From positions 13,060,091-13,124,090 of the forward strand of contig LS997564.1 of assembly GCA_000469685.2 (NCBI GenBank): a DNA stretch of 64,000 bases, written 5' to 3'. This stretch comes from Haemonchus contortus (taxonomy: Eukaryota > Nematoda > Chromadorea > Rhabditida > Trichostrongylidae). Position numbers and translations under genes: made by a program. The notes beneath the pieces were generated by a model. It did not search any database, was not told where the DNA came from, and saw only the letters and a list, made by a program, of their open reading frames with translations. Positions 11,301-21,085 of this stretch are shown piece by piece (position 1 is the first letter of the stretch; each line of letters begins with the position of its first letter).

Positions 11301-12804
11301 CCTACTACTCCAGAAGACCAGAACTTCTCTTTCTCTCCAGAATGTCGCTTAGTTTTTTTTCAGTTTCTGAGTTCTGTCCAAACTTTTCAAGGTTCCAAGG
11401 TCTTTAATACTGTATGAGCACTTTCGAAAGTTAAAGCCGGGTCATTACTCATCATGTTCGCTATTCGTTATACGTTTTCACACACCAAACGCTGTGGTAA
11501 TACAATGAATAGAGTTTGAACACAGATCACAGATAAATCGTGCTTGAAATCTCTTTGGAAAACATAGAACAAACGGGACTTCAGTAATGTAAGGGATAAA
11601 GAGAGGGCAGACGTACAGGTTGGAGTTCCGCCGATGTTAAGTGTGCCTGTAACTCATCATTTTTGTGAAGTTTTGCATCACGATTAGCAGTGAAAGACAG
11701 TGCCCATTAGAGAACAAGTGAAAACTCCTATAGTGAGTCATTTCCGCTCATTCCGTCCATTCTTCCGATTTCCACACCTTTATATCTTTCTTTTTGTATT
11801 CAGATAAGCTCTCGCGATTCTCCACTTGGTAATTTTGCTGTCCTGTTGGAAATCATTCACTTATAAAATCATTAACAGGTCTGGGGATTGTTCGTGCCGG
11901 TCGATGTGGTTGATTCTGATGACGCCGAATTCCTGATGTTGCTCGCCGATCGGCTCAACAAAATACATGACAATGGTGGCTGGCTGACACATAACTCACA
12001 GAAGGACACCTTTCGAATAAGTAAAATGGTGGAGATCTATTTGCGAGATGCTCTTGAAACGCAAGCAAAGCAGGTGAGCCTGATGGAGATTATGGTACTT
12101 GCTACAATTTCTTGGGGAGAGTATGGGCTGACAAATTGCGCGGTGATTTGGACAGTACTGACGTTTACCATCAAGACACGAACGTGTTCATAGTGTTCAT
12201 GGGGAAGCATGAGGCTATTCTTGTTATTTCGTACGCGGTTATGTTCCACGTATGGTGGTATCGTGAACATTTACCTAGTAAAATTTTATGCAAACACAAG
12301 CTGTAGGACAGAATATCAATCGTAGCAGCATTTCACATATATCTGCCTCTTTTAATTCCGCTCACTTACTTTTTCTTCACAAGAGATTGCGATTAATGGC
12401 CTCATTTCTTCATTTCGCGAGAGTACAAAGTCCATTGTCTTCCTCCCGCTGTTGAGCGTACTGTAGGTTATACTCTTCGCCAAGGTTTTGTATAAAAGTG
12501 TGCCGGTCCGGTTGGATTGGTGGTACTCGTTTGTGTAGTTATTTTCTCAAATAAAGAGGGATTAGAAAATCTGGAAGCATCCATTCATAGCGGATGGATA
12601 CGCAGAATCGAATTTATTAGAAATCAACTCGATTAATTATTATTTTCTTTCTTTTTGAATGAATGTTTTTTCCAGACATTGCTCTCTATTCTTAAATCCC
12701 GGTTGGAAAGATATAGGCAAGATGGATTCGAAAGTCCTCTAATCAGAGATTTCTTTCTGAGTTATGCTTCGTTCTATAAGTCTGTTCATGGAGTAGACAT
12801 TTGA
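8355..12804 (+). CDS. ced-4: CED-4/Apaf-1 homologue, apoptosome protein
   Basis: Twelve exons give 511 residues with no frame break: 8355-8495, 8629-8777, 8853-9004, 9129-9222, 9295-9384, 9987-10050, 10110-10202, 10425-10574, 10630-10724, 10931-11114, 11879-12073 and 12676-12804. C. elegans CED-4 is about 550 residues. Residues 1-90 form a CARD (EPECRVLSSAFDTL, then RLERLREFLRIYRRRA). The NB-ARC ATPase follows with P-loop HGIAGCGKSS, the SVIWLQDS strand, Walker B VLVILDDIVQEE and sensor LTTSRNAE, then helical and winged-helix parts (PSEVDIP, ADRLNKI) and a short C-terminal helix. As in CED-4, there are no WD40 repeats. CED-4 binds CED-9 at mitochondria and, when released, assembles an octamer that activates the caspase CED-3. 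The intron after exon 4 uses a GC donor (AG|GCATG), because a GT choice there runs into a stop. A membrane-protein gene starts 262 bp downstream on the same strand, so the two may form an operon. Confidence 0.95.
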
Positions 12805-13040
12805 GGTTCGCCTTCATTGTTCCTTAAAGACCTGTAAAATCTACTGTCAACTGTTCTCTAGCTCAAGGAAATCCTAAAAGCCATCTCACTTTGTACCCAT
12901 TTTCATATTCCTTAATCAAATTGTCACTGTCCGTGATTTGGGTTTTTTACTTGCGCAGCTGAAGCTCTGCGAAAAGCTCTCGTACTTGAGTTCCCCTTTG
13001 GCTGTTCAGTTTCTTTGTTGTTCTTTGTTTTGTTACCGTA

Positions 13041-13065
13041 TTCTTTTTCAGTAGCGTCTTTCACA
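13041..13065 (+). promoter_or_regulatory. Likely trans-splice acceptor upstream of the membrane protein gene
   Basis: TTCTTTTTCAG ends at 13051, 14 bases before the ATG at 13066. No upstream exon that joins in frame was seen, so a spliced-leader acceptor is the simplest reading. The short distance to the ced-4 stop would suit a downstream operon gene and an SL2-type leader, but the leader type cannot be read from the DNA. Confidence 0.45.
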
Positions 13066-15080
13066 ATGACTCTCGGTTCTCCGATCACTTGCAAGTTACT
13101 GTTAATAATGTCTAAGTACTTGTTGCCTCTCCTATGATCTTGCTTTTGTTTTTCTCTTGTTGATCTCTAATTGACTTTGTTATAGTAACCTCATTGTTTT
13201 GATATTGTGTATAACGTGAGCTACCGTGTCAGTTTGGTATTTTTCTATAAACTTCTGATATCGAGCTGAGATTCTTTCTGGTGATACTCATTGGCATAGT
13301 TCGTTTACTCGATGCGGCTGGTCCTTTGATGGGATCGTCTACACCGGAGTGAGTTTGGTTTTTCTCATATTGGAGTTCATTTTAGCATTTGAAAATTCGT
13401 GCGTCACGAAAACAGGTATAGTAGCGGTTCCTCATGCAGTATTGATTGATTGACGCGTACGCGTGTACGGCAATTAATCAATACTGTATGAGGAACCGCT
13501 ATTATCCCTGCCTCTGTTAAGAGCCTTTGTTTCATTTCCACATGTTTATTTCAGTGTGAGATTTCTCGCCACAATACTCGTTGCCTGCACATTAGCTGTG
13601 GCTCAACTCTTGTTATCGATCCCTATTAAAGGAGAACTTCCTTCTTATAGCCCTTTGTTGTGGCTTCTGATTATTTATATAATTATGTGCTACCAAGTAC
13701 GTTTCAAATTATTGATTGCACGTTAACATGAGTTTAAGCTGCTTGTGTTGAGGGTAGAAATTTGCCCAAAAGTATAAACTGTAGGGCGCGTCTGGATCTT
13801 AAAACCTTCGTATTTACTCTTGACGGCGTTTTGACATTTCCTCATTTAAGTGGAATCGACTCTACGGTTCTTATTTAACACGGAAGCATCGTGCCTTATT
13901 CGATGAATGGAACATTCTAGAAACGTATCAGCCACGTGCTTTGACGATGGGTCACTTGTTTGAGGTAACTGGAAGGTGTATATGCTCGTATGCTTTAGAT
14001 GTGTATTGAATGGTTTCAGCCAGAACCACCAACACCATTCCCAGGAGACCAGGAGAGCACCCCTGAACAAGATCGGTTTAAGGCACTTCGTGATGCGGTT
14101 CGTTTTATTCTTTGTGACCCTCACATCAGTTTAAGCGTAGTTATTATGTAATGGCTCATGTTTGAAATTTACCAATCTGAAATGAAGGATTCGTCACTTT
14201 CAGCATTACGCCAACGAGTTTGTGTTTGCGGAGAAATTAGCAAAGGAATCGAAGGCATCAGAAGCGTCGTCACATTCCGATCAGGCTGCCAAGGCGGCTA
14301 AGGTAAGAGACAGCTACTTTCTCCCCGAATGGCGTGTCGCGCCCGCCGCACTCGATCGCGCCCCACGAAAAAAAAAAAGATTTAAATTCCCAGTGGGAGG
14401 ATACGGCAGTCGCTGCGGAACCACTGCCCGTGGTCGTGGGAGTTCGGGGCGAAGTTCTGCCACCCTTGTCATTGCATTCAAACGGAGCCACGATAACCGC
14501 TTTTCCATCGAGTAGTAAAGAGTTTTTCGGATGTCGCAGTCTATGGTCAGGCCACTGGTCACTTGGGTGCGCTACGTCGCGCGCGGCCGTCGAGACTAGG
14601 TCACGCCGCATGCGGCGGGTGCGGCGGTGTCTTTGACAAACGTCGCAGTTGTCAGCGGGGCATAGGAATTGCGCTTGGTCCACGGCAGTCAGTCGAAGAG
14701 AAGATAACACGGAGAAATGCGAATCATTCGCTCCACCGACACTTGGTGGTACTGTAATGTCGTCTCGAGACCTCAGTGTTGTGCCCCGCGCGAAGTGGGC
14801 GGGATGACCTACTTTCGACGGACGCGCGCAACGGACGTTCTCCCTGGTCACTTATATCATGGAGGAGGGGAAAGGCTACCTTATGGAAGACCCATTTAGA
14901 CGACACTAAGGAACCCATGGTAGTGTTGCCGTTCACACTTGTTTTCAGATTTTTGCTTTTATTTTAACTTGATGAATTTATAAACTTTTTTTTCAGAAAG
15001 ATTCGCTGAAGCCAGAAATGGTGCGAATTGAGCTGAAGCCAGATTTTAAAAATGATCAAGGGTCTTATCGTGAAATATAA
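13066..15080 (+). CDS. Three-helix membrane protein with inhibitor-2-like cytosolic region
   Basis: Seven exons join in compatible phases to 214 residues: 13066-13115, 13271-13348, 13555-13696, 13851-13964, 14020-14097, 14204-14302 and 14997-15080 (TAA). The N-terminal half is strongly hydrophobic, with three likely helices (around KLLLIMSKFFLVILIG, FLATILVACTLAVAQLLLSI and SPLLWLLIIYIIMCY). The second half is polar and resembles protein phosphatase 1 inhibitor 2 (PPP1R2; SZY-2 in C. elegans): FDEWNILETYQP aligns with the WDEMNI.ATYHP motif, EPPTPFPGD with the EP.TPY motif, and the HYANEFVFAEKLAKE helix with HYNE...KLA. The N-terminal KGILK motif of inhibitor 2 is not seen. I do not know a characterised protein with this layout, and the resemblance may mark a shared motif and not function. 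Alternatively a membrane gene and an inhibitor-2 gene are being joined wrongly, although no start codon for a separate second gene was found. The last intron holds a GC-rich repeat. Confidence 0.6.
13413..13512. repeat. Short palindromic repeat (about 100 bp) in an intron
   Basis: AGCGGTTCCTCATGCAGTAT near 13424 is mirrored with few mismatches by the same word reversed before 13500, and the centre GCGTACGCG is itself palindromic. The arms are about 45 bases. It looks like a very short foldback or MITE-type insertion inside the intron 13349-13554. No coding content. Confidence 0.8.
14303..14996. repeat. GC-rich repeat-like segment filling an intron
   Basis: This last intron of the membrane protein gene is far richer in G and C than neighbouring introns and is open in several frames on both strands. 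The word GCGGCGGGTGCGGCG in it recurs, inverted, near 52475, which points to a dispersed repeat and not to a gene. No protein family was recognised in any frame, so the long overlapping ORFs here are not called. Confidence 0.5.
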
Positions 15081-16825
15081 CGCTATTGAGCCGTGCACTC
15101 AAAATGTCGTACAAATCAATCTCATGTCCACTAATACTACTTGTTTGATGATTTGAATAAATTTATGAGAGTTAAGCTGGTTTTTGTCATTAAAGGGTTG
15201 TTAACCTGTTAGTTTTTTGAATCGTTCAAGTCAGTATTATGCAAGATTTCCCCTTTTTCTCTCATCTCTTCGTCTTCACTACGGTTGTTAGGACGGTTTT
15301 TTATGACAGGAGCTTACTGAATGGCGGAGTATAGGCCAATGCTCAGGTGGTTGGGTGGATTTTACTGTGCTAACAAGTTGACTACAGCTTGAGCCATATG
15401 GAGTCTTTCTTGTTGGCTTCATGGAACATTGAGAGTAACATATGGCATGCGCTCATGCGGTCGTTTTTGCCGCTCACGCGAACGACGGGGGCAATCAAGG
15501 GTATTTGAAGCTACTCAATTAGGCTATTAACTGTGATTTACGGACATTTTATTCTCGTTTAAAATCGATCCAATACCAAAGAAGACTGATCTGGGATTAT
15601 TGCTTCCGAGAGCTTCTGAATCCCGGGAGGAGGGGGGGGGGGGGATGAGGGGGTAGTATAAGCTACCCGCCGGCCTTGCAGTGCTTAGTTCACGATAGCA
15701 CACTCCTTTACTCAATATTTGTCAACATAGCTCATAAGAAAAAGTCGCCTTCCAAAGTTAAGGCAGCATAGTCTTTTGAGCATCACACTGCAGCCAGTCC
15801 GTGCGATTGAGTTCTAGTCGGAAGAAATTTTGATTTCTTTTAATTGACTTTATTCTGTGTGTTTATTCACTAGTACGTCTTCTATGGGTAGGAAGTTTAT
15901 TTTACTTTATTTTTTATTTTTTCCAGATAATTGATGATTGATCCTAAATGCAACATTTTGGTTAACAATATCCCTCATATGCTGATCCAGATCGATACTC
16001 TCTTAGGCCTACTATGCCTTCGACTTCTTCGGGGTCGTTTGATTGGTACCAGGCTCCTCTGGGATGAGAAAAGCACTGATCGTACAAGGGCTGGTCACCC
16101 AAGTCATTGTATAGGGCCCATACGCATAAAAACTGCCATTACGGATGTGGAAGTCGAGTACAGGGCGCGTCCCGAACTTGAAATGGTTGTGCCGAAAACT
16201 CGCTTTAACGCGATCCCTGTATTCTTTATGTACGTATATGCCGGTGGTTCACCATGAAGTTCCGAAGAATAAGTTCTTGCTCATCGGCCAGTCATCATCA
16301 TCATCATCGAGGTTTGCTATGTTGCCTAATAAACACGATCAGGATCCCGGAAGAAAATTGGGTTAGCAAAACGTTTTTGCTTTTTTTTCGCCTTGCGTAA
16401 GCGTTTTTGCCTCCCTTGGAAGATAGAGCGCTAGAAGGTTGCAAAATTTTTGCTGTGATGAGCTGCTGATAAGTGTTCAGCATGCTCATAGCAATGAGAA
16501 ACTCGACACCCTTGCTGGCAGTACAGCACTTCGTAAATCTGACCAGGAACTCAAAGACACAATAGTCACGGTTTCATGGATATGGTTCTTTTCTGGTAAA
16601 CATATATTCAAAAAGCTGACGAGGACGTTTATTTACAAATACGCTATTGACATTTCCCCATGAAGCTCCTAGTTTAATGGGTATCAGGAACCCACACGTC
16701 TTTCTGATAGACAACCGGCCCTCGAGACGTTTCATGAATCTCGCCATACTTCTCCGGCGTGCGCCGCCACGATACCATGTACAGGGAGGATTCTGGAAAA
16801 CCACGATTAGTGACAGCCACACTCA
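15081..16825. other. Intergenic stretch, repeat fragments only
   Basis: AATAAA at 15155-15160 probably ends the upstream transcript. A run of about 13 G residues sits at 15630-15642. A member of a dispersed repeat family lies at 16043-16136. No gene was recognised; the gene at the right is in the opposite orientation, so two 3' ends face each other here. Confidence 0.6.
16043..16136 (+). repeat. Dispersed repeat with TGGTACCAG and CATTGTATAG words
   Basis: The stretch contains TTGGTACCAG, GTACAAGGGCTGG and TCATTGTATAGGGCC in the same order and spacing as copies at 21738-21836 and, more degraded, at 47114-47180. This identifies a dispersed repeat, probably a short interspersed or MITE-type element whose ends I could not define. 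Confidence 0.6.
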
Positions 16826-17318
16826 TCAACTATAGTTGGTAGAAAGGCCTGACCCACCTTCACCAACACCGTCGATAAGAATTTTGTGTTCTGTCTTGAC
16901 ATCATTAGGTAATTGTTGTTCGAGTACAGCCTGTAGTTGTCGAATGTAGTCCATGGCGCCTCTTAAGGTGTCCACCTGGAACATAGAGACATGAATAGGA
17001 AGTATGACTCTACTAAGCATTACCTGTGCAGTGGTCCCCTACCTTGGATAGCTTCTTTTCATTTGTATTGCTCGGTAATCGTTGCCGCAGGTAATCGAAG
17101 CCACGATTAATGCTAAAGAGGTGGGTGTCAGAATAATCATTCTCATAGACATACTCTTCTGGGTTGTACCTATTCATCCTTCTTCTCTCTCGCTCATTCG
17201 CCGCCATTCGTTGTTTCCCGGTTATCTCGGTTCGTCGTTTTTTGTAGATCCGGTCGTCTCCCTCGGAATAGCAAGGTGATCGTTGGCAGTAGTTGTATGG
17301 TGGTTGTACGTTGTACAT
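16826..17318 (-). CDS. Achaete-scute-type bHLH transcription factor
   Basis: Three exons read on the minus strand, 17318-17170, 17112-17043 and 16975-16826, give 122 residues in frame (stop TGA). The N-terminal 35 residues include Tyr/Pro-rich sequence. Residues about 35-95 form a bHLH domain: basic region MAANERERRRMN, helix 1 INRGFDYLRQRLP, loop SNTNEKKLSK, helix 2 VDTLRGAMDYIRQLQAVL. The ERERRR...N pattern and the KKLSKV.TLR..M.YI..LQ spacing are those of the achaete-scute family, which bind E-boxes as dimers with E-proteins and specify neurons or gland cells. C. elegans has several members (hlh-3, -4, -6, -14, -19 and others); I cannot choose among them. The small size, almost only the domain, fits this family. 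It is isolated, with repeats on one side and 3.7 kb of featureless DNA upstream that may be regulatory. Confidence 0.88.
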
Positions 17319-20300
17319 TTATTGCTTAATTAATGTTTGTCAAGAATTGATGAAGTTAATTGAGATTGAAAATTGAGCAGAGTAATCAAATAAGCAGACG
17401 AGTAATGACGGCAGACGGACGGCCTGGACTGATGAGAGTCATCGAGAGCCTTTCAGCATGGTACAAATTTGTACGCGAGCCAGGATTTGAAGGTTTTGCT
17501 GGGTTCTCAAAATGCTGGCAGGCAGGAAGAAAGTGGAATAGATATCGCTAAAACACTTGCTAAACCTGGACCACTGCTCAAGAAGGGGGAATTTTCGAGT
17601 GAATCGGAAAGAATAAGGTCGGGGGAGCTCAGGATTATGCGAGTGGGAAGAGGAATCCAATTGAGTTTTACGATGTGCAGTTAAGATGCTGAGGAATAGA
17701 ATATGAATTAGAACGAGTAGCATTCTCAGTATTCTTGGACAGCGTCTAAAAAAGAGGGGACTTACTTAAAGGAAATTAAAAGTAGCAGATCTAATTATTC
17801 ATCTTCATCGCTCATTATGATAGGAAAGGGGTGGGCAAAGCTTGATGAGAAAAATAGGAAGTGTAGGAAAGTTAAAGTACTTATTGATTGAAGTAGGAAA
17901 ATGAACGAGCGGTTTGAGTGGAGTAGGAAGTTGAAGCTCCGATCTGTCATGTTGAGGAAATTAATGCTCCTGTGTTGGATTAATGCAGTTCAACAGTGCA
18001 TCCTCGTAAGAGTCATTACAAAACCTGATGAATTCCAATCGCTCTGACGAAATAATCTGAAGTTTCAAGGGGTAGGGCATACTCAAAGTGACTAACAAAC
18101 ATACTCCTTTTGAAATAGAAAGAAATCTGAAAATCAAATCAAATGAGCTCAGTAACTAAAAATTCTTCAGTTATTCAGTATTTGGTGCAGCGATGAAGAT
18201 TTCAGGGATCATTAGACAGGTGCTCTAATTTTAATGCCTCGCACTATCCCCTCCTTTTGCCTTTTTTGGGAATTCTCAATTAGATTTTTTTTTTGTTATT
18301 CCTGCGGGAAATAGTCCTAATTGGGATTTTTGTAAATGGTAAGAATCGTGGTCATGAAACTTCAGCACTATTAAAAGTTACTCAAATAATGAAAGAAAGT
18401 ATAAAATGTGGGCAAGCATTGAGCATGGATCTATTAGAAATCAAGAACAAATGAAATGACACTTCTTTTCTCTAATGAAGATGGATTTTTGTTGGAAACG
18501 CTGTAGCTCTCAGAGGGATACAATATTTGGTCGCAAAAAAGCCGTTGATGAGCAAAGAATTTTTTTTCTAAACAATGCCACTGCGTCTCCGCGTTGCAGA
18601 GTCTAAAGTAGCGCTGATAAGGGCGATATCACCTCGTGTAGAGAAAATGCTTTGTTAAGCCGATTATGTGATCTTTGGGTATCTGGAAAGTTCCCCATAG
18701 AGGAAAACCCAGAGGAGAACTGTTTATGTTAATCAAAAGACGGAGTTATATTGGTTTTCTAGGTGTTACTAAATTCCTATAACTGTTGATAGATAGGGTT
18801 AGGGTGAAGCAGTAGGGACGAAGTGAACGAGAATGTCTACATTACCTACCCTCAGGGCGAAAGAGGGAAGTCTCTACGGATCAAAGGACTGATTTACAAC
18901 CGTCTCAGTGGTCTATTCAAAACGCTATACTCTCTGAACAAGAGTTTCTCATCCGTTAGGGATAGCTACCGATAAGGTGATCAAAAGATTTACAATTAGC
19001 AGGATCAGTTGTAGAGGCCACTAAGCCCGAACTGATATTGGAAAAGGTGATAATGGCTAGGAATAACAACGCTGCGTGAAGAACTAATTGAGTACTGGGC
19101 CACCGAAACTGGGGGGAGTGTCCTCATTACGGTAGCAAGGGGTGGTGGGTGTGCCCGGCGAAGGGTGTGTGGCAGTAGCAGTAACAGCAGATGTGTTGGG
19201 TGATCATTATGTACGTAAGAGATTACAACCAGCCAGCACCCCATTATAGAATCGGATTCGATTACAAGACAATACGGGCCAGGGTGTTTGAAAAACAGAG
19301 GTACCCTGTCTCTGCGTTACTATTGAGTAATGCAGAAAATTATTGGTGAACGGTTTCCGGAAGTGGCGAAAATGGGGCGCACCGTAAGTCGGAACTCTAA
19401 CGCTTTTTGTCTCGCTGCAACATTTGGGCGGAAGTACCGAAATGAGGTGGTAATCCGACATCGGTGGGAGGCAATCTGTTGTTTTTTTTTTGTGGAGCAA
19501 CAAGATAAAGTGAATCAAAGTGAGACTAATTTCCTTCGAGCAGGCATTTTCGTGTTTCTTTGTTCAACTTACTCTTTTGGGTTTCCTGCTCCCTTCTCCC
19601 AACTCCCAGTGCCAGATTTGAGAATGTGGTCAAGCCCTTCCACGAAGTTGTGCTTCTCTTCTTAAGTTTAAGGTGAAGAAGAGCTTGAAAATACCCCACT
19701 TTTATGAGCTGACGTCATAACTTGTCTCGTCAAAGTTAAGCTAGTTGAGTCGTACATGCTCTTTCTTGTCCTTCTGACTGAGGTGCTGGTAGCGTCTCGT
19801 CTAGCGTTCATTATCTGAATAGCTCCCCTCTTCCCAAATGAGTACACCGATGATTTTTTTTTGGATCATACGACTTCTACTCGATGTTTTCCACAATCTA
19901 AAATTTTGTTTATAGGTCTTCTAGCTCTTCTGAAAAAACATCTTCGACATATTTTTCTATTTATTCATTCGTTTATTCAGTCTTTTTTCCTAAAAGAGTC
20001 AATTTATAGTTCTTCTATATTACGGAAGAAGACATACACAAGCAATGCTTCTGCGATACTTTCATTTCCAAGTGCCACCTAGCTTCTCTTTCTCCCATCT
20101 TCTCCCAATCTCAATGGGTCCTCTAGTATCCCGTTGATGTCTCATCCAATTGCGGTTTTTATGTGTTTCAAGTGGCTAATTGTATGACCTGCGTGTTGTA
20201 CAGCAGATTGCGTATTCATTACTTGAGATGTGTACTGTAAGGATGAGACTCACGCAATACGCGTTTGGATAATAACGCCTGCATCTCAAGCTCTATTGAG

Positions 20301-21085
20301 TCTTAAAGTTCACATCGGAGACACCTCCGATAAGAGCCTATGCCTTCTAGAAGCTCTCTTTCTTTTTGAATACTCGGCATTAAATACAAACGAAAGAGAA
20401 AAAAGAATTCATTCCGAAATTGTAAAAAGTTATTTCGATTTCAATATGCGAAATTTTCAGATATTTTAGTTTCTTTCCTAACTTAAATACAATTTTATTT
20501 TATGACATCTTCTGAAAATGTGAAATTCCCCACTATGCGCAAGTGATGAGGGGAACCTCGAAGATTGGCGTTGTATGCAGATGATGGATCTACCTTACTT
20601 GAGGGCAGGGTCGTATCCAGTTTGACTTTGAAATCGTAAACAAATACTATGGCTACTATGGCACACTCTTCCTGTAATATTCAGTGGGACCACCCGCCCT
20701 TCGCTAAAGCCTGTAAAAGTAGATGCAAATGAACCCGAACAAACAATATTGGGTTAAAAAAGAGACAAATGATGGAAGTTCTTAAAATGCCTAGTGAAAA
20801 ACATGCAGAAAAAGGAAATGCAAAAATAATAAATAAAATGTTTAATAAAGTTTGCATAATCAAGGCTGGTGTTGATTTAAGACTAATTATCTATTTCTGA
20901 TTGATCATGGGCTTGACTTTCATTGTGTAGTCCACACCTATATCCCTTTGAGTGCCTGTAATGGATGAATTGCCAATCGCATGGCTTAATCTTCGAAACT
21001 CAAGCATCTCGTTCCTTCTTTACATAGCTCTTTACCGGTCCGGTTGAAGTACATTCGAACATCATTGAAGGATAATTTCAGGATC
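17319..21085. other. Long intergenic stretch without recognised genes
   Basis: No exon chain with family resemblance was found on either strand. ORFs here are short and lack family resemblance. It lies between the 5' end of the bHLH gene and the 5' end of the aldo-keto reductase, so it holds both promoters. AT-rich, with no clear tandem or inverted repeat. Confidence 0.5.

Noticed and set aside
13051..13696. Alternative frame through the membrane exons giving a Cys-rich peptide
   Set aside because: It needs a different acceptor at 13311 and stops soon; the frame used stays open through all seven exons.
14270..14851. 193-codon minus-strand ORF
   Set aside because: It lies in a GC-rich repeat-like intron, overlaps several other ORFs on both strands and shows no family resemblance.
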